Shown: positions 46,862-56,560, counted from the stretch's first letter. The stretch: 64,000 nt of DNA from Paenirhodobacter ferrireducens (GCF_004022265.1 NZ_SAVB01000014.1:1-64000), one strand, 5' to 3'. Numbers and translations are program-made. The notes: generated by a model from the sequence alone, not told the origin.

Positions 46862-46922
46862 GTGAGTATTTTCGCCAGGAAAAACCGATTGCTTTTTCCT
46901 GGTCCAAGGACTCGAATCTCAG
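46862..46922 (+). terminator. hairpin formed by a dispersed element after yebC
   Basis: The core GTGAGTATTTTCGCCAGGAA begins here. CCAGGAAAAA (46875-46884) pairs exactly with TTTTTCCTGG (46893-46902) across 8 nt, and the outer GAGT/ACTC ends also match, so the copy is a self-complementary version of the repeat. Confidence 0.6.
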
Positions 46923-46943
46923 GATCAGCGCCGGGAGGCCAAG

Positions 46944-47123
46944 ATGGACTATTCGAAATCGGGCGGGGCGAAGGTCGGCAAGAACGCGCCGCGCCATACC
47001 GAGCACAATGCCAAGGGGTCGGACAAGAACCCCTTCGGCGCCGGGGACACCAGCAAGGCCGCGCTTCTGGCGCGGATGAAGGCCGCGGCGGCCGCGCGCA
47101 AGGCGGACAACGCCGAGGAGTGA
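46944..47123 (+). CDS. small conserved Rhodobacterales protein (59 aa)
   Basis: The frame MDYSKSGGAKVGKNAPRHTE runs to KAAAAARKADNAEE with stop at 47121-47123. It is very polar and Lys/Ala-rich. It recalls a conserved hypothetical family from this order whose members contain RHxEHNAxGxDKNPFG. GGGAGGCC lies before the ATG. The stop codon abuts the stop of the convergent argP gene. The function is unknown. Confidence 0.75.
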   Translation: MDYSKSGGAKVGKNAPRHTEHNAKGSDKNPFGAGDTSKAALLARMKAAAAARKADNAEE

Positions 47124-47990
47124 TCAGCCGGGCAGCAGCACCCGGCCTGCCGCCGCCCGCATCGCGCGGGTGAGCGGGGCCAGCGGCGCAGCAAGGCGCC
47201 GCGCAGTCTGCCAGTGAAGCGCCACGGCCAGCGGCGCAGGGTGCAAGGGCACGAGCCGGCCGGCCGCGATTGCGCCGCGCACCAGTGGCTCGGGGTTCAT
47301 GCCCCAGCCAAGACCCAGTTCCGCCGCCTCGACGAAGGCGGTCGAGGAGGCGATGCGATGGGCACGCAGCGGCGGGCTTTCGCCCGTCACCTGCTGCACC
47401 CAGGCCGCCTGCAACCCGTCCTTCTCGTTGAAAACCAGCGCCGGGGCCCGGGAAAGCGCCGCGGCGCTGATCCCCTCCGGAAAATGCCGTGCGATGAAGG
47501 CGGGCGAGGCGGTCGCGAGATAGCGTAGCGCGCCGAGCGGGCGCACGTCGCAGCCCGGCACCGCCCGCGCTGAGGACGTCACCGCCGCCACCACCTCGCC
47601 GCGGCGCAGCCAGTCGGCGGAATGGTCCTGATCGTCGATCACCAGATCGAAGAGCCGGTCGGGAACCGCAGCAAGCGCCGGCAGCACCCAGGTCGCCAGA
47701 CTGTCGGCATTGACCGCGATGCGCAGCACCGGCGGCGCCTCGGGCGGGGTCAGCTCGGCCTCGAGCAGCGCCACCACCTCGGTGTGACGGGCGAGGCGCA
47801 GCCCGGCCTCGGTGCCGGTGCAGGGCGCGCCGCGCACGACGAGTACCGCCCCCACCCGGTCCTCGAGAGAGCGGATGCGCTGCGACACCGCCGAGGGGGT
47901 GACATGCAACCGCGCCGCCGCCGCCTCGAAGGAGCCGGTGGCAAGCACGGCCGAAAGCGCCTCGAGCGCGGCATAGTCGAACATTAGCAC
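47124..47990 (-). CDS. argP: ArgP/LysG family LysR-type regulator
   Basis: The 288-residue protein has the LysR HTH (ALEALSAVLATGSFEAAAAR, then LHVTPSAVSQRIRSLEDRVG) and the C-terminal effector domain. The pairing with a divergent LysE-type exporter is the standard arrangement for ArgP/LysG, which activates amino-acid export when lysine or arginine accumulates. The start may be 47990 or the second Met at 47984. The intergenic gap of about 73 bp should hold the operator. Confidence 0.88.
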   Translation of the reverse strand: MLMFDYAALEALSAVLATGSFEAAAARLHVTPSAVSQRIRSLEDRVGAVLVVRGAPCTGTEAGLRLARHTEVVALLEAELTPPEAPPVLRIAVNADSLATWVLPALAAVPDRLFDLVIDDQDHSADWLRRGEVVAAVTSSARAVPGCDVRPLGALRYLATASPAFIARHFPEGISAAALSRAPALVFNEKDGLQAAWVQQVTGESPPLRAHRIASSTAFVEAAELGLGWGMNPEPLVRGAIAAGRLVPLHPAPLAVALHWQTARRLAAPLAPLTRAMRAAAGRVLLPG

Positions 47991-48063
47991 TCCTTCATCT
48001 GGCTTAGTCTAATTCAGTAGCGCTGAGGGCGCGACCATGCGAGGGAATTCGCCGGAGGTGCCC

Positions 48064-48681
48064 ATGACCCAATCCCTCGTTGCCGCGCTGGCGGGCTTTC
48101 GCCTTGGCCTTGGCCTGATCGTCGCGATCGGCGCGCAGAATGCCTTCGTGCTGCGCCAGGGGCTGCGGCGCGAGCATGTGTTTGCGGTGGCGCTGTTCTG
48201 TGCGCTGTCGGATGCGGTGCTGATCGCGCTGGGCGTGGCGGGCTTTGCCGCGGTGACGGCGCGGCTGCCGTGGCTGGCTGAGGCGCTGCGCTGGGGCGGT
48301 GTCGCCTTCCTCGGCTGGTATGCGATCCGTGCCGGGCGCGCGGCCTGGATCGGCGGCGCGGCGCTTGATGCGGGGCAGGGGGCGGCGCCGTCGCTGGCCG
48401 CGGTGCTGGCGACCGTTGCGGCACTGACCTGGGCGAACCCGCATGTCTGGCTGGATACTGTGGTGCTGCTGGGCGCGGTCTCGGCGCAGTTCCCGGGCGA
48501 GGGGATCGCCTTCGGCGCCGGGGCGGCGACGGCCTCGGTCCTGTTCTTCTTTGCGCTCGCCTATGGCGCGCGGCTGCTTGCGCCGCTTTTCGCCCGGCCC
48601 GTCGCCTGGCGGCTTCTCGATGCGGGCGTCGCGCTGATCCTCGCCTCGGTCGCGGCGAGGCTCGCCCTCGGTGCCCTGTAA
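48064..48681 (+). CDS. lysE: LysE/ArgO family amino-acid exporter
   Basis: The 205-residue membrane protein has six hydrophobic segments and the family motif GLIVAIGAQNAFVLRQGLRR near the N terminus. NPHVWLDTVVLLG is the second conserved region. It exports basic amino acids, probably lysine and/or arginine. It is divergent from argP. GGAGGTGCCC precedes the ATG at 48064. Confidence 0.9.
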   Translation: MTQSLVAALAGFRLGLGLIVAIGAQNAFVLRQGLRREHVFAVALFCALSDAVLIALGVAGFAAVTARLPWLAEALRWGGVAFLGWYAIRAGRAAWIGGAALDAGQGAAPSLAAVLATVAALTWANPHVWLDTVVLLGAVSAQFPGEGIAFGAGAATASVLFFFALAYGARLLAPLFARPVAWRLLDAGVALILASVAARLALGAL

Positions 48682-48731
48682 GGATACAATCGTGGCCTTG
48701 CGGCCGTCTGTCGCAGGCCGCAGAACAGGGC

Positions 48732-49652
48732 ATGAGCACGACATCTGCCCCCACCGTTGAAGGACAGGATCGCCCGGTGCAGGGCGTGCTGTGGATGCTG
48801 GCCACCACGCTCAGCTTCACCGGGGTCAATGTGATCGTGCATTTCCTGGGCTCGGCGATGCCCGCGGCGCAAAGCTCGTTCATCCGCTTTCTCTGGGGCT
48901 GGGTCTTCGTCGCCCCGGCGATCGTGCAGATCGCACGCAGCCGCTTTCCGGCGCGGGTCTGGGCGCTGTTCGGGCTGCGCGGTTTCCTGCAGGCGACGGC
49001 GGTGCTGCTGTGGTTCTATGCGATGGCGCGGATCCCGATCGCCGATGTCACGGCGATCGGCTATCTCAACCCGATCGTGGTGACGATCGGCGGCGCGCTG
49101 CTTCTGGGCGAGGGCTTTGCCTGGCGGCGTGGGCTGGCGGTTGGCGTGGCGATCCTCGGCGCGCTGATCATCCTGCGCCCCGGCATCCGCGAGGTGGCAC
49201 CGGGCCATCTGGCCCAGCTGTGCGCGGCCTTCTTCTTCGGCATCGCCTATCTGGTGATGAAGCGGCTCACGACGCTCGCCCCGGCGAGTGTCGTGGTGGC
49301 GATGATGACGGTGATGGTGACGCTCTACCTCGCGCCTTTCGCGCTTGCGGTGTGGAAGCCGATGACACTGGCCGAGGTTGCCTGGCTTGGTGCCACCGCG
49401 GCTTTCGCAACGCTCGGCCATTATTGCATGACCCGCGCCTTTGCCGCGGCTCCGGTCGCCGTGACCCAGCCGGTGGCCTTCCTGCAGCTGGTCTGGGCGG
49501 CGGTGGCGGGGGCGCTCTTCTTTGGCGAGCGCATCGACCCCTGGGTCATTTTCGGCGGCGCGCTGATCATCGGCGCGATCAGCTACATGACCTGGCGTGA
49601 GGCGCAGCTGAAGCGGCGTGCCACGCCAAGCGTGCCCGAGACCAAGGTCTGA
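48732..49652 (+). CDS. DMT superfamily transporter (EamA)
   Basis: The 306-residue protein has ten hydrophobic segments in two EamA repeats (GVLWMLATTLSFTGVNVIVH in the first; LAQLCAAFFFGIAYLVMKRL in the second). It is a drug/metabolite-type exporter of unknown substrate. It ends before the long inverted repeat at 49686-49777. Confidence 0.87.
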   Translation: MSTTSAPTVEGQDRPVQGVLWMLATTLSFTGVNVIVHFLGSAMPAAQSSFIRFLWGWVFVAPAIVQIARSRFPARVWALFGLRGFLQATAVLLWFYAMARIPIADVTAIGYLNPIVVTIGGALLLGEGFAWRRGLAVGVAILGALIILRPGIREVAPGHLAQLCAAFFFGIAYLVMKRLTTLAPASVVVAMMTVMVTLYLAPFALAVWKPMTLAEVAWLGATAAFATLGHYCMTRAFAAAPVAVTQPVAFLQLVWAAVAGALFFGERIDPWVIFGGALIIGAISYMTWREAQLKRRATPSVPETKV

Positions 49653-49685
49653 ACGCCCGGGCCGGCGCATGTCCCGGTCGTCGCG

Positions 49686-49777
49686 TGAGTATTTTTGCCA
49701 AGAAAAAGCCCGGTCCGAACAGGAAAGCCCCCGGTCCGGGACGCGGACGGGGGGCTTTTTCTTGGCAAAAATACTCA
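49686..49777. terminator. 26-bp perfect inverted repeat from two opposed dispersed elements
   Basis: The arm 49686-49711 (starting TGAGTATTTTTGCCAAGAAA) is the exact reverse complement of 49752-49777, with 40 bp between. The tail ends in AAAAAGCCC on one strand and GGGCTTTTT on the other, so each arm gives a T tract in its own direction. It lies between the convergent EamA and choV genes and is a likely bidirectional terminator. Confidence 0.8.
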
Positions 49778-49782
49778 GGCCC

Positions 49783-50820
49783 TCAGCCGGAGGCGCTGCC
49801 CTGCGGCGCGATGAGCCGGGCAAGCACGCCTTGCCGGGTGATCCGGCGCCCGCCCTCGATCGCCACGGCATCGACGGCGCAAAGCTGCTCCATCACCGTC
49901 TTCACCGGCGTGTCGGGCGAAAGCGGTGTGCCCTCGGCCGGGCCCGGTTCGGCCAGATCCCCGGCGGTCAGCACGCCGAGCGGGTTCATGTGCGCGACGA
50001 AATCGGCGACGTAATCGTCGACCGGGTTCGCGATGATCTCGTGCGCGCTGCCGCATTGCACGATCCGCCCGCCCTCCATCAGCGCGATCCGGTTGCCAAG
50101 CTTGAACGCCTCGTCGAGGTCGTGGCTGACGAAGATGATGGTGCGGTGCAGTTTCGCCTGCAGCTCGAGAAGTTCGTCCTGAAGCTTGGCCCGGATCAGC
50201 GGATCGAGCGCCGAGAAGGGTTCGTCCATCAGCAGGATCGGTGCCTCGGTGGCGAAGGCGCGGGCAAGACCCACGCGCTGCTGCATGCCGCCCGAAAGCT
50301 CGCCGACCTTGCGGTTCGCCCAGTCCGAGAGCCCGACGAGGGCAAGCTGCGCATCGACCTTTTCCTGTCGTTCGGCCGGTTTCATCCCGGCGAGTTCGAG
50401 CCCGAGGCCGACATTCTCGCGCACCGTGCGCCAGGGCAGAAGGCCGAATTGCTGGAACACCATGGCGACACGCGTGAGCCGCAGCCGGCGCAGCGTCGCG
50501 GCATCGGCATGGGTGACCGAGGTGAGCGCGTTGTCGGCGTCGAGGATGCGCACCTCGCCGCGCACCACCGGGTTCAGCGCGTTCACCGCGCGCAGCAGCG
50601 TCGACTTGCCCGAGCCCGAGAGGCCCATCAGCACGAGGATCTCGCCCTCGGCCACCTTCAGCGAGCAATCATGCACGCCCAGCACCTGACGCGTGGCGTT
50701 CTTCACCTCGGCGCGGCTCTGGCCGTCGTCCATCAGCGGAAGGGCGGTTTTCGGGGCGTCGCCGAAGACGATCGAGACCTTGTCGAATTCGACGGCGATG
50801 CGACGGGGGGTATCGCTCAT
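49783..50820 (-). CDS. choV: choline ABC transporter ATP-binding protein
   Basis: The 345-residue ATPase energises choline uptake. It has Walker A GLSGSGKST, the signature ELSGGMQQRVGLARA and Walker B ILLMDEPFSALDP, plus a C-terminal regulatory region resembling the ProV/ChoV tail. It is the third gene of choX-choW-choV; its ATG overlaps the choW stop (ATGA). The cluster faces the betI-betB-betA genes, so choline import feeds betaine synthesis. Confidence 0.93.
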   Translation of the reverse strand: MSDTPRRIAVEFDKVSIVFGDAPKTALPLMDDGQSRAEVKNATRQVLGVHDCSLKVAEGEILVLMGLSGSGKSTLLRAVNALNPVVRGEVRILDADNALTSVTHADAATLRRLRLTRVAMVFQQFGLLPWRTVRENVGLGLELAGMKPAERQEKVDAQLALVGLSDWANRKVGELSGGMQQRVGLARAFATEAPILLMDEPFSALDPLIRAKLQDELLELQAKLHRTIIFVSHDLDEAFKLGNRIALMEGGRIVQCGSAHEIIANPVDDYVADFVAHMNPLGVLTAGDLAEPGPAEGTPLSPDTPVKTVMEQLCAVDAVAIEGGRRITRQGVLARLIAPQGSASG

Positions 50821-51653
50821 TTCCGGGCCTCCCGGCGCAGCATGCGGTCAAGGATGATGGCGACCACGACGATGATGAAGCCTGACTCGAAGCCGAGCGC
50901 GGTGTTGACCGAGTTGAGCGCGCGCACGACCGGCACGCCGAGGCCATTGGCGCCGACGAGGGCGGCGATCACCACCATCGACAGCGACAGCATGATGGTC
51001 TGGTTCAGCCCCGCCATGATCTGCGGCGTGGCATAGGGCAGTTCCACCTTCCACAGCACCTGCCGCGGCGTGGCACCGAAGGCGCGGGCTGCCTCGAGGA
51101 GCGATTCGGGGGTCGAGACGACGCCGAGATGGGTCAGCCGGATCGGCGCGGGCAGCACGAAGATCACCGTGGCGATCAGCCCGGGCACCATGCCGATGCC
51201 GAAGAACACGATCGCGGGGATCAGATAGACGAAGGTCGGCAGGGTCTGCATCAGATCCAGCACCGGCTGCAGCGCCTTGAACAGGCGCGGGCGATGCGCG
51301 GTGGCGATGCCGATCGGCACGCCGACGACCATGCACACGACACAGGCCGACAGCACCAGCGTCAGGCTCTCCATCGTCGCCTTCCAGTAGCCCTGATTGA
51401 GGATGAACAGGAAGCCCGCGGCGACCAGCGCGGTGGTGCGCCAGCTGCGCTGCACGATCCAGGTGATCGCCGTGAACACCCCGGCCACGATCAGCGGATG
51501 CGGTGTTTCGAGCACCCAAAGGATGCCGTCGATCAGCGCCTGCATCATCGCCGCAAGCGTGTCGAAGAAGCCGCCGGCATTGTCCTTGAGCCAGTCGAAG
51601 ATGGTCTTCGCCACCTTGCCGACCGGAATCTTGTTGGCTGTAAGCCAATCCAT
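50817..51653 (-). CDS. choW: choline ABC transporter permease
   Basis: The 278-residue inner-membrane permease has six or more hydrophobic segments and the permease loop EAARAFGATPRQVLWKVELP (EAA motif), with the following NQTIMLSLSMVVIAALVGANG. This is the ProW/OpuAB-type pattern. It partners ChoX and ChoV. Confidence 0.93.
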   Translation of the reverse strand: MDWLTANKIPVGKVAKTIFDWLKDNAGGFFDTLAAMMQALIDGILWVLETPHPLIVAGVFTAITWIVQRSWRTTALVAAGFLFILNQGYWKATMESLTLVLSACVVCMVVGVPIGIATAHRPRLFKALQPVLDLMQTLPTFVYLIPAIVFFGIGMVPGLIATVIFVLPAPIRLTHLGVVSTPESLLEAARAFGATPRQVLWKVELPYATPQIMAGLNQTIMLSLSMVVIAALVGANGLGVPVVRALNSVNTALGFESGFIIVVVAIILDRMLRREARK

Positions 51654-51687
51654 CGCGCGATCTCCCTTCGCCGCGGTTGGATGGAGG

Positions 51688-51712
51688 GGCCCTTCCGGAG
51701 GCCGGAAGGGCC
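51688..51712 (-). promoter_or_regulatory. choX-choW intercistronic hairpin
   Basis: An 11-bp perfect stem with a 3-nt loop (51688-51698 with 51702-51712) lies between choX and choW. Such hairpins stabilise the upstream mRNA or cause partial termination and so raise the ratio of binding protein to permease. Confidence 0.6.
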
Positions 51713-51726
51713 GGCGAGTGCTGCGC

Positions 51727-52656
51727 TTACTTCAGCGCGCCGGCGACGGCGGCCGCGGCGTCACCGCCGTCCTTGGTCGTCACGCCGTCAAGCCAGGGGG
51801 TCGCGACATCGGGATGGGCGGCAAGCCATTCCTTCGCGGCCGCGGCGGGCTCTTCTCCGCCGTCGAGGATCTTGCCCATGATCTCGTTTTCCATCGCCAG
51901 CGAGAAGGAAAGGTTCTTCAGGAACTTGCCGACGTTCGGGCATTCCGTGACATAGCCCTTGCGAACGTTGGTGTCGACCACCGCGCCGCCGAAATCGGGG
52001 CCGAAGAAGTCGTCGCCGCCGGCCAGATAGGTCATCTTGAAATTGGCGTTCATCGGGTGCGGTTCCCAGCCGAGGAAGACCACTGGCTTGCCGGCCTTGT
52101 CGGCCCGCGCGACCTGGGCGAGCATCCCCTGTTCCGAGCTTTCGACCAGCTCGAAGCCCTTCAGCTTGAAGGCGTCGCCCTCGAGCATGTCGAGGATCAG
52201 CCGGTTGCCGTCATTGCCCGGCTCGATGCCATAGATCTTGCCATCAAGCTCGGCTTTGTGCGCGGCGAGATCGGCAAAGTCCTTGATCCCGAGCGCGGCA
52301 CCTGCGGCATTGGTGGCGAGGGTGTATTTCGCGCCGGTCAGGTTGGTGCGCACCGTCTCGACCGTGCCGTCCTCGCGGTATGGGGCAAGGTCGGCCTCCA
52401 TTGAGGGCATCCAGTTGCCGAGGAACACATCGACGTCGCCCGAGGCGAGCGCCGAATAGGTCACCGGCACCGAGAGCACCTTGATGTCGGTCTCGTAGCC
52501 GAGGGCCTGCAGCACGGTGGTGGCGACCGCGGTCGTCGAGGTGATGTCGGTCCAGCCGACATCCGAGAAGGTCACCTTGTCGCAACCCGCAGCCACGGCG
52601 CCCGAGGCAAGGGCGAGCGTGGCGGTGCCGGCCAGAAGAAGGGAACGAAGGATCAT
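51727..52656 (-). CDS. choX: choline ABC transporter substrate-binding protein
   Basis: The 309-residue periplasmic protein has a Sec signal peptide (LLLAGTATLALASGAVAAG) followed by CDKVTFSDVGWTDITSTT, a ChoX/OpuAC-type start with aromatic ligand residues. LGNWMPSMEADLAPYREDGT and FLGWEPHPMNANF supply further Trp/Tyr candidates for the choline cage. It is the first gene of the operon and the most highly expressed one by design. Confidence 0.93.
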   Translation of the reverse strand: MILRSLLLAGTATLALASGAVAAGCDKVTFSDVGWTDITSTTAVATTVLQALGYETDIKVLSVPVTYSALASGDVDVFLGNWMPSMEADLAPYREDGTVETVRTNLTGAKYTLATNAAGAALGIKDFADLAAHKAELDGKIYGIEPGNDGNRLILDMLEGDAFKLKGFELVESSEQGMLAQVARADKAGKPVVFLGWEPHPMNANFKMTYLAGGDDFFGPDFGGAVVDTNVRKGYVTECPNVGKFLKNLSFSLAMENEIMGKILDGGEEPAAAAKEWLAAHPDVATPWLDGVTTKDGGDAAAAVAGALK

Positions 52657-52704
52657 GTTGGTCTCCCGTTGGTAGCCCAGATTCAGGGTCAGGCGTTTTT
52701 GTTG

Positions 52705-52718
52705 ATTGACGAGTCAAT
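52705..52718. promoter_or_regulatory. BetI-type operator
   Basis: The palindrome ATTGAC-GA-GTCAAT (extending outward imperfectly as TTG/AAA) sits between divergent choX and betI. It resembles the TTGA-type dyads reported for BetI in enteric and Vibrio species. Confidence 0.65.
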
Positions 52719-52773
52719 AAACTTGCCTGTAGCTCCGGATGGCAAGGACTTTTTTCAAGGTGGGTCGCAAACC

Positions 52774-53355
52774 ATGCCGAAGCTGGGGGCAGAGCCTATT
52801 CGACGGGCAGCACTGGTGAAAGCCACGATCGAGACAGTGGGCGAGGCGGGCTCGCTTGAGGTCACGGTTGCGCAGATTGCGCGGCGGGCGGGGATGAGCT
52901 CGGCGCTGGCGCATCACTACTTCGGCTCGAAGGAGCAGATCTTCCTTGCCGCGATGCGCTCGATCCTGACGCTGTACGGCGCCGAGGTGCGCGGCGCGCT
53001 CTCGACCGCGACGACGGCCGAGAGCCGGCTGCGCGCGATCGTCTCGGGCAGCTTCGCGCCCGGCAGCTTCCGCCGCGAGACGATCTCGGCCTGGCTGAAC
53101 TTCTACGTTCTGGCGCAGACCCTGCCCGAGGCGTACCGGCTGCTGCGGGTCTATCAGCGCCGGCTGCGCTCGAACCTGCGCCACGAACTGCGCCCGCTGG
53201 TGGGCGCGCGGGCCGAGGCGGTGGCGCGCGGCCTCGGCGCGCTGATCGACGGCGTCTACATCCGCGCGGCGCTCGCCGATGGCGCGCCGGACCGGGCCTA
53301 TGCGCTCAAAATCGTTACGGAATATCTTGATCGAGAACTGGAGGTGCGGGAATGA
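52774..53355 (+). CDS. betI: choline-responsive repressor BetI
   Basis: The 193-residue TetR-family protein has the HTH in [20 protein letters not shown] followed by [11 protein letters not shown], close to BetI. It starts [19 protein letters not shown] at 52774; a frame open to 52669 is not needed. BetI represses bet genes and releases on choline binding. Its stop codon overlaps the betB ATG. Confidence 0.92.
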   Translation: MPKLGAEPIRRAALVKATIETVGEAGSLEVTVAQIARRAGMSSALAHHYFGSKEQIFLAAMRSILTLYGAEVRGALSTATTAESRLRAIVSGSFAPGSFRRETISAWLNFYVLAQTLPEAYRLLRVYQRRLRSNLRHELRPLVGARAEAVARGLGALIDGVYIRAALADGAPDRAYALKIVTEYLDRELEVRE

Positions 53356-54803
53356 AGGCACAACCGAAGGCAAGCCATTTCGTCAATGGCGACTGGCTCG
53401 AGGACACGGCCGGCGCGCCGATCGAGGTGATCTATCCGGGCACCGGCGAGACCATCGCGCGGCTGCATGCGGCGACGCCTGCGGTGCTCGAGGCGGCGAT
53501 TGCGGGAGCGGTCGCGGCACAGGCCGAGTGGGGCCGGCGCCGTCCGGTCGAGCGGGCACGGGTGCTGATGAAGGCGGTCGAGATCATCCGCGCGCGGAGC
53601 GAGGAACTGGCGCTGCTCGAGACCCTCGACACCGGCAAGCCGATCCAGGAGACGCGCGTCGCCGACTGGCCCTCGGGCGCCGATGCGCTGGAGTATTTCG
53701 CCGGGCTCGCGCCCACGGTGACCGGCGAGACGATCCCGCTGGGTGGCGATTTCGCCTATACGATTCGCGAGCCGCTGGGCGTGTGCGCCGGCATCGGCGC
53801 GTGGAATTACCCGAGCCAGATCGCCTGCTGGAAGGCCGCGCCGGCGCTCGCACTCGGCAATGCGATGGTGTTCAAACCCTCGGAAGTCACGCCGCTCGGC
53901 GCGCTGAAACTTGCCGAGATTTTGATCGAGGCGGGGATGCCCGCGGGCCTCTTCAACGTCGTGCAGGGGCGCGGCGAGGTTGGTGCGGCGCTGGCGACCG
54001 ATCCGCGAATCGCCAAGGTCTCGCTCACCGGCTCGGTGCCGACCGGGGCGAAGGTCTATGCCGCGGCCGCCGCCGGGATGAAGCATGTGACGATGGAGCT
54101 GGGCGGCAAGTCGCCGCTGATCGTCTTCGAGGACGCCGATCTCGACAGCGCGGTCGGCGCCGCGATGCTGGGGAATTTCTATTCCTCGGGGCAGATCTGC
54201 TCGAACGGCACGCGGGTCTTCGTGCAGCGCTCGGTGAAGGAGGCGTTCCTGAGCCGGCTTGCCGCGCGCACCGCGAAGATCGTCGCGGGCGATCCGCTGG
54301 CGGACGAGACGCAATTCGGCCCGCTGGTCTCGGCCGCGCAGCACGACAAGGTGCTGGGCTATATCGAGAAGGCAAAGGCCGAAGGCGCGCGGCTCGTCTG
54401 CGGCGGGTCCGCCGGCAACGAGGGGCCGCTTTTCGTGCAGCCCACCGTTTTCGCCGATGTCACCGACACCATGACACTTGCCCGCGAGGAGGTCTTCGGC
54501 CCGGTGATGGCGGTGCTCGATTTCGAGACCGAGGAAGAGGTGATCGCCCGCGCGAACGGCACCGAATTCGGGCTGGCGGCGGGGGTCTTCACCGCCGATC
54601 TCGCCCGCGGGCACCGGGTGATCGGGCAGCTCGCGGCCGGCACCTGCTGGATCAACGCCTACAACCTGACCCCGGTCGAGATGCCCTTCGGGGCGGTCAA
54701 GGCCTCTGGCCTCGGGCGCGAGAATTCGCGCGCGGCGGTCGAGCATTACACCCAGGTGAAGGCGGTCTACGTCGGCACCGGGCCGGTCGACAGCCCCTAT
54801 TGA
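53352..54803 (+). CDS. betB: betaine aldehyde dehydrogenase
   Basis: The 483-residue NAD(P)+-dependent aldehyde dehydrogenase oxidises betaine aldehyde to glycine betaine. Glu249 (MELGGKSPL) and Cys283 ([12 protein letters not shown]) are the catalytic residues. Family-specific segments include [20 protein letters not shown] and [20 protein letters not shown]. It is coupled to betI (ATGA). Confidence 0.95.
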   Translation: MKAQPKASHFVNGDWLEDTAGAPIEVIYPGTGETIARLHAATPAVLEAAIAGAVAAQAEWGRRRPVERARVLMKAVEIIRARSEELALLETLDTGKPIQETRVADWPSGADALEYFAGLAPTVTGETIPLGGDFAYTIREPLGVCAGIGAWNYPSQIACWKAAPALALGNAMVFKPSEVTPLGALKLAEILIEAGMPAGLFNVVQGRGEVGAALATDPRIAKVSLTGSVPTGAKVYAAAAAGMKHVTMELGGKSPLIVFEDADLDSAVGAAMLGNFYSSGQICSNGTRVFVQRSVKEAFLSRLAARTAKIVAGDPLADETQFGPLVSAAQHDKVLGYIEKAKAEGARLVCGGSAGNEGPLFVQPTVFADVTDTMTLAREEVFGPVMAVLDFETEEEVIARANGTEFGLAAGVFTADLARGHRVIGQLAAGTCWINAYNLTPVEMPFGAVKASGLGRENSRAAVEHYTQVKAVYVGTGPVDSPY

Positions 54804-54825
54804 GCGGTGGCCCGGGACAGGGACG

Positions 54826-54874
54826 TCCGGGGGGCGCCGCCCCCGGGGCCCACGAGGTATTTCGGGCAAGATGA
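54826..54874. repeat. composite intergenic element between betB and betA
   Basis: A GGGGGGCGCCGCCCCC hairpin precedes CACGAGGTATTTCGGGCAAG and ATGAA, a near-identical copy of the element at 5116 and 42772. Here it lies inside an operon, only 30 bp before betA. Confidence 0.7.
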
Positions 54875-54904
54875 ACAGGGGCCCCGGGCCCGGAGGGATG
54901 CGTG

Positions 54905-56560
54905 ATGGAACCGGATTATGTGATCGTCGGGGCGGGCTCGGGTGGTTCGGCGCTGGCCTATCGGCTGACCGAGGCCGGGCACAAGGTGGTGATCGTCGAG
55001 CATGGCGGCTCGGACGCAGGGCCGTTCATCCAGATGCCGGCGGCGCTGTCCTATCCGATGAACATGGGGCTTTACGACTGGGGCATGAAGAGCGAGCCCG
55101 AGCCGGGGCTGGGCAACCGCTCGCTGGTGACGCCGCGGGGCAAGGTGATCGGCGGCTCGTCCTCGATCAACGGCATGGTCTTCGTGCGTGGGCACGCCTG
55201 CGATTTCGACCATTGGGCGGAAAGCGGCGCGACGGGGTGGAGCTATGCCGACGTGCTGCCCTATTTCAAGCGCATGGAAAGCTGGCACGGCGGCAATGAC
55301 GGCGGCGATGCCGCCTGGCGCGGCCAGTCCGGCCCCCTCCACGTCACCCGTGGCCCGCGCGAGAACCCGCTGTTCGGCGCCTTCGTCGAGGCCGGCGCGC
55401 AGGCCGGCTATCCGGTGACGGGCGATTACAACGGCCGTCAGCAGGAAGGCTTCGGCGCGATGGAGGCGACGATCTGGCAGGGGCGGCGCTGGTCGGCGGC
55501 CAATGCTTATCTGCGGCCGGCGCTGAAGGGCGGCAATCTGACCATCCTGCGTGGCCTTGCGCGGCGCGTGGTGATCGAGGACGGCCGCGCCGTGGGCGTC
55601 GAATACGAGCGCGGCGGCAAGGTCGTGGTGCTGCGTGCGCGTGCCGAGGTGGTGCTGGCGGCCAGCTCGCTCAACACGCCGAAGTTGTTGATGCTGTCGG
55701 GCATCGGGCCGGCGGCGCATCTCGCGGAACACGGCATCGCGGTGGTGGCGGACCGGCCCGGTGTGGGGGCGAACCTGCAAGACCACCTCGAGGTCTACAT
55801 GCAGTTCGCGGCAAAACAGCCGGTGACGCTCTACAAATACTGGAACCTCTGGGGCAAGGCGGCGATCGGCGCGCAATGGCTTTTGACGAAGCGCGGCCTC
55901 GGTGCCTCGAACCAGTTCGAGGCCTGCGGTTTCATCCGCTCGGACGCCGGGGTGAAATACCCCGACATCCAGTATCACTTCCTGCCGATCGCGGTGCGCT
56001 ATGACGGGCGCGCGGCGGCCGAGGGGCATGGCTTCCAGGTCCATGTCGGGCCGATGCGGTCGAAGTCGCGCGGGGCGGTCACGCTGCGCTCGGCCGATCC
56101 GCGCGAGAACCCGGTGATCCGCTTCAACTACATGTCGCACCCCGACGACTGGGCCGAATTCCGCAAGTGCATCCGCCTGACGCGCGAGATCTTTGCCCAG
56201 CCGGCGATGGCCGGTCATGTGAAGCACGAGATCCAGCCGGGCCGGGCCGTCGCCTCGGATGACGAGATCGACGGCTTCATCCGCGAGCATGCCGAGAGCG
56301 CCTTCCACCCCTGCGGCACCGCGCGGATGGGGCGGGCGGATGACCCGATGGCGGTGGTCGACCCGGAGGGGCGCGTGATCGGGGTGCGGGGGCTGCGCGT
56401 CGCCGACAGCTCGGTCTTCCCGCGCATCACCAATGGCAACCTGAACGGCCCTTCGATCATGACCGGCGAGAAGATGGCAGATCACATCCTGGGCCGGCGC
56501 CTTCCGGCCGAGAACCTCGAGCCCTGGCTCAACCCTGCCTGGGGCCACGCGCAGCGCTGA
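54905..56560 (+). CDS. betA: choline dehydrogenase
   Basis: The 551-residue GMC flavoprotein oxidises choline to betaine aldehyde. The FAD loop is [18 protein letters not shown], the family signature is [20 protein letters not shown], and the active-site His is in [11 protein letters not shown] with the following [15 protein letters not shown]. The start ATG at 54905 follows a GTG at 54902. It is separated from betB by the dispersed element at 54826-54874. Confidence 0.95.
   Translation: MEPDYVIVGAGSGGSALAYRLTEAGHKVVIVEHGGSDAGPFIQMPAALSYPMNMGLYDWGMKSEPEPGLGNRSLVTPRGKVIGGSSSINGMVFVRGHACDFDHWAESGATGWSYADVLPYFKRMESWHGGNDGGDAAWRGQSGPLHVTRGPRENPLFGAFVEAGAQAGYPVTGDYNGRQQEGFGAMEATIWQGRRWSAANAYLRPALKGGNLTILRGLARRVVIEDGRAVGVEYERGGKVVVLRARAEVVLAASSLNTPKLLMLSGIGPAAHLAEHGIAVVADRPGVGANLQDHLEVYMQFAAKQPVTLYKYWNLWGKAAIGAQWLLTKRGLGASNQFEACGFIRSDAGVKYPDIQYHFLPIAVRYDGRAAAEGHGFQVHVGPMRSKSRGAVTLRSADPRENPVIRFNYMSHPDDWAEFRKCIRLTREIFAQPAMAGHVKHEIQPGRAVASDDEIDGFIREHAESAFHPCGTARMGRADDPMAVVDPEGRVIGVRGLRVADSSVFPRITNGNLNGPSIMTGEKMADHILGRRLPAENLEPWLNPAWGHAQR

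Noticed and set aside
46901-46925. tRNA-like T-loop sequence near ACTCGAATCTC
   Set aside because: There is no acceptor stem, anticodon arm or CCA partner; it is part of the self-complementary dispersed element.
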